Both the position numbers and the translations under genes were made by a program. DNA of 64,000 nucleotides from the NCBI RefSeq assembly GCF_009797935.1, contig NZ_VOLC01000006.1:124001-188000 (forward strand). The letters are read 5' to 3'. Each line of letters starts with the position of its first letter. Position 1 is the first letter of the stretch. The notes beneath the pieces are model-generated. The model did no database searches, was not told where the DNA came from, and saw only the letters and a program-made list of their open reading frames with translations. This DNA comes from Lunatibacter salilacus. GTDB lineage: Bacteria; Bacteroidota; Bacteroidia; Cytophagales; Cyclobacteriaceae. Positions 54,638 to 63,629 of this stretch are shown here, piece after piece.

Positions 54638-56767
54638 ATGGAAGAAACACCACAATCAGAAAACCCTAAATTAAGAGATCTGGAAAAAAACATCCTGAAA
54701 CACGAAGAGTCGGCAATGACTACGGATCAGGGTCTGAAAATTAACGATGATCACAATAGCTTGAAGGCGGGGGATCGGGGACCCTCACTTTTGGAGGATT
54801 TCATCTTAAGAGAAAAAATTACACATTTTGATCATGAGCGTATCCCTGAGCGGATTGTGCATGCAAGAGGTTCAGGTGCGCATGGAGTTTTTAAGCTCCA
54901 TGAATCGCTAAATAAATATACCAAGGCGAAATTGTTTTCAGAAGTCGGAAAGGAAGTTCCTGTCTTTGTGAGGTTCTCTACTGTTGCTGGTTCTAAAGGC
55001 AGCACCGACTTAGCCCGGGATGTACGTGGTTTTTCGGTTAAATTTTATACTGAGGAAGGCAACTACGATCTGGTGGGAAATAATATTCCCGTATTTTTTA
55101 TCCAAGATGCCATGAATTTTCCGGACTTGGTTCATGCAGTGAAACCAGAACCCCATAATGAAATCCCACAGGCAGCATCGGCACACGATACTTTCTGGGA
55201 CTTTATTTCGCTTATGCCTGAAAGTATGCATATGATAATGTGGGCCATGAGCGATCGGGGTATTCCAAGGAGTCTTCGGATGATGGAAGGTTTTGGCGTA
55301 CATACGTTTCGATTTATCAACGAAAATAACCAGTCTACATTTGTTAAATTTCACTGGAAGCCAAAGCTCGGCGTTCACTCTGTAGTTTGGGATGAGGCTC
55401 AAAAAATTTCCGGAAAAGATTCAGACTTTCACAAAAGGGATTTGTGGAATGCCATCGAATCAGGAGATTTCCCTGAATGGGAACTTGGTGTACAGTTGAT
55501 AGCGGAGGAAGATGAACATAAATTTGATTTTGACATATTGGATGCTACCAAATTAATCCCGGAATCTGAGGTTCCCGTACATTTAGTGGGGACAATGACG
55601 CTGAACAGAAATCCTGATAATTTTTTTGCGGAAACGGAACAAGTAGCCTTCCATCCCGGACATCTTATTCCAGGTATCGATTTCACGAACGATCCGTTAT
55701 TACAGGGGAGACTTTTCAGTTACACGGACACCCAATTGAGCCGTCTAGGCAGTCCAAATTTTCATGAGATCCCCATTAATCGGTCTATTAACCCTATACG
55801 AAATAACCAAAGGGATGCCCACATGCGCATGCAGATAAACAAGGGTGCAGTTAGCTACCATCCAAATACAATCGACGGAGGTTGCCCTTTTCAGGCAATG
55901 ATGAAGGACGGCGGGTTTCACAGCCATGAAGAACGAATCGATGCCAAAAAAATCAGGAATAGATCAAAATCCTTTATGGATCACTTCAGTCAGGCAAGAT
56001 TGTTTTACAATAGCCAAACCAAAACGGAACAACAACACATTATCAATGCCCTACAGTTTGAGCTTTCCAAGGTTGAAAGACCCCATATTCGGGAAAATAC
56101 AGTCAATCAACTGACCAACATTGACTTGAAAATGGCCCAGGAAGTAGCAAAAGTGCTTGGCATACGCGTACCTGAAAACCGGGTAGCCCCTGTGAATGAA
56201 AGTAAACCGGCTGGTGCGGATGAGTCTCATTACGCTTCGGAAGTAAGAGACCCCAAAACCAAATCTGACGATGCCTTAAGCATTATAAAAAATGTGAAAA
56301 ACGCATCCAAATCCAGGAAAATTGCCTTTATCTCCATTGGAAACCATACCGCTGAAAAATTGAAATCCATATCAAATCAATTGGAGGAAGCGGGTTCAAA
56401 ATTAAAGGTAGTTTCCTCCCAACTAGGAAGTCTCAAAAGCCGGGAAGGACATGAAGTGAAGGTGGACGAAACTTTATTCAATACCGCTTCGGTCCTTTAT
56501 GATGCAGTTATAATCGGCGATGAAAGCAGGTCGGGTAAAGAAATCCTCAACAATGGTAAAGTTAAAGAATTCGTCATGGATGCCTTTAACCATTGCAAAC
56601 CTATACTTGTCCTGAGTGATAGCAAGACTTTCATAGAAGAAATGGGATTCCCTTGTTGTAAAAATGAATTGAAAAGTGCTGAGGAACTTTATATTGATAC
56701 AACAACAGAAGGTTTTCTTAGATCCTTAAGTAAACATAGGCACTGGGACCGCGAAGAGCTCATCTGA
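54638..56767 (+). CDS. katE: Large-subunit (clade 2) catalase HPII type
   Basis: Breaks down hydrogen peroxide. 709 residues with the catalytic H75 (VHARGSGAHG), N148 (LVGNNIPVFFIQDA) and heme-ligand tyrosine Y362 with R358 (QGRLFSYTDTQ). Beyond the catalase core (to about 500) is a C-terminal class I glutamine-amidotransferase-like domain (about 575-700, KIAFISIGNHTAEKLKSI...ILVLSDSKTF), which only large catalases have. A terminator follows directly. It sits among other stress genes (ku, ligD, SDR, csbD). Confidence 0.95.
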   Translation: MEETPQSENPKLRDLEKNILKHEESAMTTDQGLKINDDHNSLKAGDRGPSLLEDFILREKITHFDHERIPERIVHARGSGAHGVFKLHESLNKYTKAKLFSEVGKEVPVFVRFSTVAGSKGSTDLARDVRGFSVKFYTEEGNYDLVGNNIPVFFIQDAMNFPDLVHAVKPEPHNEIPQAASAHDTFWDFISLMPESMHMIMWAMSDRGIPRSLRMMEGFGVHTFRFINENNQSTFVKFHWKPKLGVHSVVWDEAQKISGKDSDFHKRDLWNAIESGDFPEWELGVQLIAEEDEHKFDFDILDATKLIPESEVPVHLVGTMTLNRNPDNFFAETEQVAFHPGHLIPGIDFTNDPLLQGRLFSYTDTQLSRLGSPNFHEIPINRSINPIRNNQRDAHMRMQINKGAVSYHPNTIDGGCPFQAMMKDGGFHSHEERIDAKKIRNRSKSFMDHFSQARLFYNSQTKTEQQHIINALQFELSKVERPHIRENTVNQLTNIDLKMAQEVAKVLGIRVPENRVAPVNESKPAGADESHYASEVRDPKTKSDDALSIIKNVKNASKSRKIAFISIGNHTAEKLKSISNQLEEAGSKLKVVSSQLGSLKSREGHEVKVDETLFNTASVLYDAVIIGDESRSGKEILNNGKVKEFVMDAFNHCKPILVLSDSKTFIEEMGFPCCKNELKSAEELYIDTTTEGFLRSLSKHRHWDREELI

Positions 56768-56804
56768 CCTATTCTATCCTGTATTAAAATAAACCTACTT
56801 CACC

Positions 56805-56840
56805 GCCCATTCTGTTTGCGACACACAGAATGGGCTTTAT
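56805..56840 (+). terminator. Rho-independent terminator after catalase
   Basis: Stem GCCCATTCTGT / ACAGAATGGGC with a nine-base loop followed by TTTATTGTT, 38 bases after the catalase stop and 10 bases before the SDR start. Confidence 0.85.
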
Positions 56841-56849
56841 TGTTACATT

Positions 56850-57698
56850 ATGACCAAATCAACAAAATTTCCAGCACAAAGTCAGGACTTGCCCGGCAAA
56901 GAGAGTAAGATGAATCCAGAGCCGGAAGTCATCCGGAAATCCTACAAAGGAGGGGGAAAACTAAACGGCAAAACTGTGTTAATTTCAGGCGGAGATAGTG
57001 GGATCGGAAGAAGTGCAGCCGTACACATGGCTAGAGAAGGAGCAAATGTTGCGATAGTTTATCTAAGTGAAGAATCTGACGCATTAGAAACCAAATCCAT
57101 GGTTGAAAAAGAAAAAGCATCTTGCCTTTTAATAAAAGGAGATCTTCGAAAAGAATCTTTTTGCAAATTAGCAGTTAAAGAAACCTTGGAGGAATTTGGG
57201 AGTATAAATGTGCTTGTAAACAATGCGGCAGTTCAACATCCAAAAGATTCAATAACCGAAATCAGTAAGAAACAACTTGAGGAAACATTTGAGACTAACA
57301 TTTACTCTTTCTTTTATTTGGTGAAAGAGGTGCTGCCACAAATGAAAAAGGGTGACACGATCATAAACACCACGTCGGTAACGGCATATAGAGGAAGTGA
57401 ACATTTGTTAGATTACGCTAGTACGAAAGGGGCAATCGTTTCCTTTACACGTTCATTGGCCGCAAATCTCGCCGAAAAGGGAATTCGAGTAAATGCAATA
57501 GCACCCGGTCCCATCTGGACTCCATTGATTGTAGCCACTTTCGATGACATTGAAGAATTTGGAAAAAAAACACCAATGGGACGCGCCGGACAACCGTCAG
57601 AGGTCGGGCCAGCCTATGTATTTTTGGCCTCAGATGACAGCAGCTATATCACTGGCCAAGTCATTCACATTAATGGGGGGGAAATAATTGGGGGCTAA
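56850..57698 (+). CDS. Stress-type SDR oxidoreductase (YghA-like)
   Basis: A 282-residue NAD(P)-dependent short-chain dehydrogenase with the extended N-terminus of the YghA/general-stress-protein-39 group (KFPAQSQDLPGKESKMNPEPEVI). The cofactor motif is ISGGDSGIGRSAA (about 45-57), the NNAAVQ block is at 124-129, and the catalytic S176, Y189 and K193 are in NTTSV...DYASTKGA. The true substrate is unknown for most of this group. A GGGGG-ctaatta-CCCCC hairpin spans its stop codon. Confidence 0.9.
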   Translation: MTKSTKFPAQSQDLPGKESKMNPEPEVIRKSYKGGGKLNGKTVLISGGDSGIGRSAAVHMAREGANVAIVYLSEESDALETKSMVEKEKASCLLIKGDLRKESFCKLAVKETLEEFGSINVLVNNAAVQHPKDSITEISKKQLEETFETNIYSFFYLVKEVLPQMKKGDTIINTTSVTAYRGSEHLLDYASTKGAIVSFTRSLAANLAEKGIRVNAIAPGPIWTPLIVATFDDIEEFGKKTPMGRAGQPSEVGPAYVFLASDDSSYITGQVIHINGGEIIGG

Positions 57699-57710
57699 TT
57701 ACCCCCAGTT

Positions 57711-57770
57711 GTTTGATTGGGAAATAAATTCTCATGAAGCGTATTTCCTGAGGAAAATTATTCCCGATAT
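57711..57770 (+). promoter_or_regulatory. Candidate operator-like repeat before the SbnA-like gene
   Basis: Contains GTTTGATTGGGAAA (57711-57724), identical to 51101-51114, and TGAGGAAAATTATTCCC (57749-57765), related to TGAGGAA boxes at 51129, 62811 (minus strand) and 63087. The two parts are 38 bases apart here and 28 bases apart at 51101, one helical turn different. Function is inferred only from recurrence. Confidence 0.3.
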
Positions 57771-57915
57771 TAATTTTTTAAAAACAATTTTTATAGTTTT
57801 AGTTATATTTAAACTAAATAAATTATATTAGATGACTTTTTATATAGGATCATAAAATATAATCCATTTGGTATTCTTCTTGCAACCTTAGTTATAAAAT
57901 TAACTATTTGCACTT

Positions 57916-58941
57916 ATGAAGTTTTCAAATATATCAAACTCCACGAAAAATGGAATCCCCTCATTAATAGGAGACACTCCGTTGGTTCATCTTTCCAAGC
58001 TTTTTCCGGAATATGAGATTTACGGTAAAATGGAAATGCTAAACCCTGCAGGTAGCATCAAGGACCGGACGTCGAAATTCATTATCGAAGAATCATTAAA
58101 AATGGGATTGATAGATAGAGATACAATTATCTTGGAAAGTACCTCCGGGAATATGGGTATCGGATTGGCTCAAATATGCATGTATCACGGTTTAAAGCTG
58201 CATTTGGTGGTAGACCCTTATATCAACCTACAAACATTTCACCTCTTGCATGCTTATGGGGCTAAAGTAGAAATTGTAACGGAAGCCGATGAATCAGGTT
58301 CTTATTTGAAACAGAGAATAGCCCGTGTTTACGAATTGTTGGATGAATATCCCAATTCATTTTGGACCCAGCAGTACGAAAACCCCTTAAATCCCCTCAC
58401 CCATCATCAGACTGCTAAGGAGATTGTTTCCCAACTGGGAAATGCTCCGGATTATATATTTGTCGCTACAAGTACCTGTGGTACTTTGATGGGATTTGCT
58501 GATTATTGCAGCCTATACCATAATAACACCTCGGTAGTTCCGGTAGATGCCCAGGGAAGTGTAATCTTTGGGGGGAAATCGGGAAAAAGAGTTATCCCGG
58601 GTTTTGGCGCATCCAAACCCTCTAGTTTTGTGAATAGGGAAATATTGGCAGAGCCAATAATGATTGAAGAATGGGAAAGCATAACAGGCTGCAAGCAACT
58701 ATTGAAGCACGAAGCCATTTTAGCAGGCGGATCTACAGGAGCTTTGGTAGCGGCCGTTAAGAAGTCAGGCATAATGCCCGGGCAAAATGCTGTCATTATT
58801 ATCTGCGACAGGGGTGAACGCTATTTGGATACCATTTACTCGGATGATTGGATCCGAAAAAATTATGGTAACAAAACCTTAGAAAAAATAAACAAATCCG
58901 TACATGAAGATCTGGTCCAAACAGGCGTTCTCCAAGATTAA
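57916..58941 (+). CDS. SbnA-like PLP-dependent synthase (cysteine synthase family)
   Basis: A 341-residue fold-type II PLP enzyme. PLP lysine K49 lies in NPAGSIKDRTSKF, the substrate loop in ESTSGNMGIGLAQ (N79) and the phosphate-binding loop in LAGGSTGAL. The sequence is closer in style to SbnA, which joins O-phosphoserine and glutamate to make a diaminopropionate precursor, than to housekeeping CysK/CysM, but the exact donor and acceptor cannot be read from sequence. It is first of three tightly packed genes with a flavoprotein and a PLP decarboxylase, so all three probably make one product. Confidence 0.8.
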   Translation: MKFSNISNSTKNGIPSLIGDTPLVHLSKLFPEYEIYGKMEMLNPAGSIKDRTSKFIIEESLKMGLIDRDTIILESTSGNMGIGLAQICMYHGLKLHLVVDPYINLQTFHLLHAYGAKVEIVTEADESGSYLKQRIARVYELLDEYPNSFWTQQYENPLNPLTHHQTAKEIVSQLGNAPDYIFVATSTCGTLMGFADYCSLYHNNTSVVPVDAQGSVIFGGKSGKRVIPGFGASKPSSFVNREILAEPIMIEEWESITGCKQLLKHEAILAGGSTGALVAAVKKSGIMPGQNAVIIICDRGERYLDTIYSDDWIRKNYGNKTLEKINKSVHEDLVQTGVLQD

Positions 58942-58984
58942 CCGACGAAACCAAGAAATTCTTCAAGAAAACTTGTTCAAAGAA

Positions 58985-60772
58985 ATGAAACCCACTTCGA
59001 GTTTTCGAGTTGGCATTGTCGGGGGCGGGCCGAAAGGGGCTTACGCCATAGAGCGGCTGGCCAGTTTTTGGCATTCGCATTTGCCTGACGAAAAGCTTGA
59101 AATTATTTGTTTTAACAATAATGAACACTTCGCAAGTGGTCCCAATTATTTACCTGAACAGCCTGATTATTTGTTGATTAATTACAGTTTGGGAAATGTT
59201 AATTTTTGGACCGAAGAACCTGAACAGTTGGTGAAGGATAGAGTTTCTCTCCTAGACTTCATAAATAAATATCAGGAAAAGGGTGGGCTTGTTGCCCATC
59301 CGGAAGATTTTTGCTCAAGAGCATTAACAGGCATCTATTTACAATTTTGCCTTTGTCAGGTAATCTCCTCACTGCCCGATACAATTAGCGTGAAGTTGGT
59401 TCCAGGTGCCATAACTTCCCTGGATATTGATGGTGAGGTACTGTCCCTTTCTTCGGGAAATAGGGAATTTCACTCCTTTACGGAAGTCATTCTATGTACT
59501 GGCCACAGTTACTCTTTCCAGGATGAATTGTCCAAGAAACTAAAAAGCGATGCGGCAGATAACTCTTATTTGGAGCACATTTATCCAGTTACGCGCTTTA
59601 GAAGAATTGATTTTGCCGGAAAAGACGTGCTTATTCAAGGGATGGGATTAACGTTCGTGGATGCGGTATTAGGCTTGACTGAGGGTCTGGGAGGAAGATT
59701 CGAATCTTCAGAAAATTCAATGACCTATATTCCTTCAGGATTAGAGCCAGCTACAATATATCCTTTCTCGAGATCGGGTCTTCCGATGCTTGCACGTAAA
59801 GCAGGGGGATCTGAAAACCTTCCATTAAAATATTTTACTGACAGCTTTGTCGAAAAGTTACTAGAATCCGGTAATAAGCTGGACTTTAATGCGGATATCT
59901 ATCCAAATATTGAAAATGAATACCGCTATCAATTTGCCAAAAAATATCTGAACCAATATGACGGCTTATTGCAGTCAGCGGATTCAAGCCTTGAGGAATT
60001 GGAGGATTTGGCCCATTCGGTAATACCGGATTTCGTACCCTTCGATCTGGAAAAATTTTTATTGCCAACAAATACATCAAAGTTTGATCACAATGCTATT
60101 TTAGAATATATAAAGCAATCTATCGCACCTGACCGGTTTTCCACTGAGAATCAGTCCACTCAGGAGATGTCAGCGGTATGGCGTGCCATATATCCTGGCT
60201 TTCGCAAACTCTATAATTTCGGAGGCTTGTCAGGGAAAAGTCAGGAGCAGGTAGATCAAATCTATTTCGGGAGATTCCAGCGGGTCAGCTATGGTCCCCC
60301 CATATGGAACATGCGAAAAATCTATGCGCTTGCGGAGGCGGATATCATTCGCTTTGATATTGGACCAGCTCCAAAACTGGACGTTGATAGGAAAACCCAA
60401 ATGTTCAACATTAAATCAAAAGATTCGTTAAAGCCTATTAAAGGGGAAATTCTGATAAACGCACGCATTGCCAAGATGGCCGATTTCAATTCACAGCCAC
60501 CCATCTACAAACATCTTCATGAAAAATATAGAATTGGAGCCTATCAAAATGGCAACTATAGTCCGGGCTGCTTCAAACTAGATAAGGAAGGAGCCCTGTT
60601 AAACTTAAAGGGTGTCACCCTAAATGGCACCCCTACAGAGGGTTGGACTTTGGACAATGAAAGTCTCTCCCGTACTAATAATAATTTCATCACGCCATGG
60701 GCAAAAAAAATCATCACTAATTATGTCAACACAAGCTCCCAAATTAACCCCTATTGTTCATCCATGGATTAA
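58985..60772 (+). CDS. FAD/NAD(P)-binding protein of a PLP gene trio
   Basis: A 595-residue protein started at MKPTSSFRVGIVGGGPKGAYA (58985), which places the dinucleotide loop GGGPKG at 13-18 near the N-terminus; the longer frame from 58904 would overlap the upstream gene. A second motif, DVLIQGMGLTFVDAVLGL, comes near 215-235. This is the architecture of the FAD-NAD(P)-binding (NAD_binding_9-like) family, resembling amino-acid N-oxygenases in outline. It may oxidise the product of the SbnA-like enzyme, replacing the SbnB dehydrogenase of staphyloferrin B synthesis; this is inference. It overlaps the next gene by 50 bases. Confidence 0.75.
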   Translation: MKPTSSFRVGIVGGGPKGAYAIERLASFWHSHLPDEKLEIICFNNNEHFASGPNYLPEQPDYLLINYSLGNVNFWTEEPEQLVKDRVSLLDFINKYQEKGGLVAHPEDFCSRALTGIYLQFCLCQVISSLPDTISVKLVPGAITSLDIDGEVLSLSSGNREFHSFTEVILCTGHSYSFQDELSKKLKSDAADNSYLEHIYPVTRFRRIDFAGKDVLIQGMGLTFVDAVLGLTEGLGGRFESSENSMTYIPSGLEPATIYPFSRSGLPMLARKAGGSENLPLKYFTDSFVEKLLESGNKLDFNADIYPNIENEYRYQFAKKYLNQYDGLLQSADSSLEELEDLAHSVIPDFVPFDLEKFLLPTNTSKFDHNAILEYIKQSIAPDRFSTENQSTQEMSAVWRAIYPGFRKLYNFGGLSGKSQEQVDQIYFGRFQRVSYGPPIWNMRKIYALAEADIIRFDIGPAPKLDVDRKTQMFNIKSKDSLKPIKGEILINARIAKMADFNSQPPIYKHLHEKYRIGAYQNGNYSPGCFKLDKEGALLNLKGVTLNGTPTEGWTLDNESLSRTNNNFITPWAKKIITNYVNTSSQINPYCSSMD

Positions 60773-62159
60773 AGACCTAACATCTCATGGTTCATTACTC
60801 CATAGTTGGATTGAGAAATACGGCTCTCCGATAAATATCCATAATCTTATTTCATTTGGTCAAAATTATTTAAGGTTCAACCGAATATTCCACAAATACG
60901 GTGTGAGCAGTAATGTGTTTTTTGCCCGCAAAGCCAATAAGTGCAAATGCTTTGTATGGGCAGCAAAGGAATATGGATTTGGAGTAGACACGGCGAGTCT
61001 AAATGAGATTAAAGAGTGCATTCAAGCTGGATTAAGTTCCGAAAGGATTACCATAACCGCAGCGGTTAAGAACAGGGAACTGCTAACCTATGCTGTGGAA
61101 CATCAAATCCCGGTTGTCTTAGACAATGAAGATGAATGCGATTTGCTGCAGGAAATATTAGAGGAGAAAGAAAATACATTGTCGGTGGGTTTTAGGATAG
61201 GGGGATTTATCCATAATGACAAAAAATTATATTCGAGATTTGGTTTTGATATAAGTGTATTACCTCAATTTCTTCGAAACAATCTACATCCGTCCGGTAA
61301 GTACAACAGGTTTAATTATAAAGGGTTGCATTTTCATTTATCCGGATATTCAATTGAAGATCGAACAGCGGCACTTTCACAGGCACTTGATTTAGCAAAA
61401 TTAATCTCGAAAGACAAATTTAAAACTTCATTCATTGATATGGGAGGAGGCATATTGATGAACTATCTGCGTTCTTCCTCAGAGTGGCATCAATTTCACC
61501 AAGCTCTAAGAGAATCCCTCAGTCCTGACAACGAAGAAATTACGTTTAGAAAAGAGCCATTAGGGCTTATTCAGTTAGAAAATAAGGTTTATGGGGAAGC
61601 TAAAGTCTACCCATACTTCAATGAAATTAACCAAGATAAATTCATTGAAAAGATAATAACTGGTCAGAAAAATGGTCTTCCTCTATTTCATCATCTCAAG
61701 CAAAAGCATATTGAACTAAGAATAGAGCCAGGTAGATCCCTTTTAGATCAATGTGGGATAACTGTTGCAAAGGTGGCGTTTCGTAAAAAGGATGCCGAAG
61801 GCCGAAACCTAATTGGTTTAGAAATGAATAGGACTCAAATGTTCAGTTCTAGTGCTGACTTTCTACTAGATCCACTGTTTATCCCGAAAACAAAAAAGGA
61901 TACGGAGGAATGTGAGGTCTATTTTGTAGGTGCCTATTGTTTGGAACAAGAATTAATTTTAAAGCGAAAAATAACTCTTTCCCAATTCCCGGAAGTTGGA
62001 GACTTGGTTTGCTTTGTAAATACGGCAGGGTATATGATGCACTTTTATGAGAGCGAAGCACACCGTTTCGATTTGGCCAAAAACCTAGTTGTAGAAAAAA
62101 TCGACAAATGGCAGGTTTTTGAAGATGATAATTACATAACAGCTGAAGAATTAGTCTAA
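60723..62159 (+). CDS. ODC/DAPDC-fold PLP decarboxylase (Y4yA/SbnH-like)
   Basis: A 478-residue fold-type III PLP enzyme started at MSTQAPKLTP; this start lies inside the flavoprotein gene (50-base overlap). Family marks: PLP lysine K70 in VFFARKANK, FGVDTASLNEI, H205 in GLHFHLSGYS, glycine loop DMGGG, EPGRSLLDQCG (335-345) and cysteine C406 in YFVGAYCLEQE, which in relatives completes the active site of the other subunit. It differs from LysA and SpeA-type enzymes at several positions (HLSG instead of HIGS) and looks like the uncharacterised Y4yA group. SbnH of staphyloferrin B synthesis has the same fold. Confidence 0.8.
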   Translation: MSTQAPKLTPIVHPWIKDLTSHGSLLHSWIEKYGSPINIHNLISFGQNYLRFNRIFHKYGVSSNVFFARKANKCKCFVWAAKEYGFGVDTASLNEIKECIQAGLSSERITITAAVKNRELLTYAVEHQIPVVLDNEDECDLLQEILEEKENTLSVGFRIGGFIHNDKKLYSRFGFDISVLPQFLRNNLHPSGKYNRFNYKGLHFHLSGYSIEDRTAALSQALDLAKLISKDKFKTSFIDMGGGILMNYLRSSSEWHQFHQALRESLSPDNEEITFRKEPLGLIQLENKVYGEAKVYPYFNEINQDKFIEKIITGQKNGLPLFHHLKQKHIELRIEPGRSLLDQCGITVAKVAFRKKDAEGRNLIGLEMNRTQMFSSSADFLLDPLFIPKTKKDTEECEVYFVGAYCLEQELILKRKITLSQFPEVGDLVCFVNTAGYMMHFYESEAHRFDLAKNLVVEKIDKWQVFEDDNYITAEELV

Positions 62160-62352
62160 AAAACATTAACCTTAAATCATTAATCCCTCGATATTTATCG
62201 GTTTGTATAAGTAAATAGTTTATAACTTTCATCAAAAACGAATTATATATAAAAATTAACTCTATAAATGAGTTAAAATAATCCCAGTAACTTATATGGA
62301 TTTACCATATTAAAATTTCGAAACGACGTAAAAATAAATTAACTTGTAATTA

Positions 62353-62391
62353 CAAAAAAAAAGGCTACTAGAAATTCTGGTAGCCTTTTTA
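62353..62391. terminator. Bidirectional rho-independent terminator
   Basis: Stem AAAAAGGCTAC / GTAGCCTTTTT with a 12-base loop and A/T tracts on both sides, between the converging decarboxylase and csbD genes. Confidence 0.9.
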
Positions 62392-62442
62392 TATTATTTA
62401 ATATTTAGTCTAACTTAACATACAAAAGTAGTCAAGTTAGTA

Positions 62443-62634
62443 TTAAATACTGTCAATAAACTTCTGAACTTTCTCTTTGGATTCTCCAGTTTTCTTCTGG
62501 ATCCTGCCAATAAGCTCATCTTCTTTACCTTCAGCATATGTAAGATCATCATCGGTAAGATCAGCATATTTCTGCTTTAACTTACCTTTTATGACATTCC
62601 AATTTCCTTTAAACTTATCTCCTGTAGCACTCAT
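62443..62634 (-). CDS. CsbD-family stress protein
   Basis: A 63-residue hydrophilic protein of the CsbD family: GDKFKGNWNVIKGKLKQKYADLT and EGKEDELIGRIQKKTGESKEKV are the characteristic halves. Homologues are strongly induced by general stress; the molecular role is unknown. It converges on the PLP gene trio and has a long AT-rich upstream spacer with a TGAGGAATTATTTCC box at 62797-62811 on its own strand. Confidence 0.92.
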   Translation of the reverse strand: MSATGDKFKGNWNVIKGKLKQKYADLTDDDLTYAEGKEDELIGRIQKKTGESKEKVQKFIDSI

Positions 62635-63235
62635 TTTATTATTATTTAAGGTTTAAAATGATTTAATTAATTAAAAACTGATCAGGAACTGTGCCGATTA
62701 ATCATAAACTTAATGATTCCATACAATTATCTGTATTTCAAATAGTTGAATAATATGAAATGTTAAAAAAGACAAGTTTTTCTTGTATTTCATATTGGAA
62801 ATAATTCCTCAAAATGGGGAATTAAATCAAAGATCAATTGATTCTTAAATAAAATGTCCGGTCGAAAATTTGATAATTAAAATCAGTTCAATTTATAATT
62901 AAAACACTATTCAAATAAATAATTTAAAAAAAATTGAATAATAGGTTAATGCAATAATTGAGTTAAAAGAATAAATTAAAATACCCGAATCAATAATATC
63001 AACATGTAACCTAATTTAGCTTATTCGGTAATTTGAGGTAATCACTAATTAAACTGAACATTTGATAATGAGATTTTCATCAGTTATGAGGAGAAATTTC
63101 CTCATAATAATATAACGCTTAAAAAAACTATTGTGAAAAATATTTTTAATCATATGCCCATCAGTAACTTGCGTTATGATGAGTTTTTAGTTTATCTAAA
63201 TAGTTGTTTGGTACATATTTTGAGTAAATATGTAG
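62635..63235. other. AT-rich gene-free stretch
   Basis: About 600 bases upstream of csbD with no supported gene. Only short palindromes stand out: GGAAATAATTCC near 62797 and TGAGGA-gaaatt-TCCTCA at 63087-63104. Confidence 0.6.
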
Positions 63236-63501
63236 GAAAGGGCAAAAGGGGATACTAGTCCAGATACGTCGGATCATGAATCAACCTTTCACACTGAATC
63301 CCTTATCCATATGGATAGAATAGAATCAATATTAAGACAAATTCTAACGTTCAGCAAAGTACAGACGATACGGTAGATATTATGGAAGATGGAGAAACGA
63401 CGGAAGTAAGTTTACTCTGGTTGGAAGAATACTTCGAATGGTTGACTCCCTACCTCCAAGAAAGATACAATAAGGTGAAAGCAGCTCTCAGAGTTAATTA
63501 G
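63236..63501 (+). pseudogene. Probable decayed small gene
   Basis: Two adjoining frames without a good start look like one broken protein. The first (63236-63376) reads GDTSPDTSDHESTFHTESL...RIESILRQILTFSK and hits a TAG. The second, one frame over and open to 63501, continues TDDTVDIMEDGETTEVSL...EEYFEWLTPYLQERYNKVK. The helical, charged make-up is protein-like, but I recognise no family, and the neighbouring spacers are not coding. A missing base near 63350-63370 would join the two. Confidence 0.4.
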
Positions 63502-63629
63502 AGACCTGCTTTTATGTAAGACAGGGTGATTTTTATGCTATTTAACTTTTTAAGGCTGAGGACAATTTAATAAGACATGGCCTCATTTTTAGAATATTTT
63601 TCTTAAAGCCTTTTTCTGCTTTGAATCTT

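Noticed and set aside
60624-60722. Longer start for the PLP decarboxylase
   Set aside because: The extra 33 residues overlap the flavoprotein gene further and match no part of the decarboxylase fold.
47679-62634. Genomic island or prophage carrying the stress genes
   Set aside because: No integrase, tRNA, attachment repeats or phage genes were found; codon use looks like that of neighbours.
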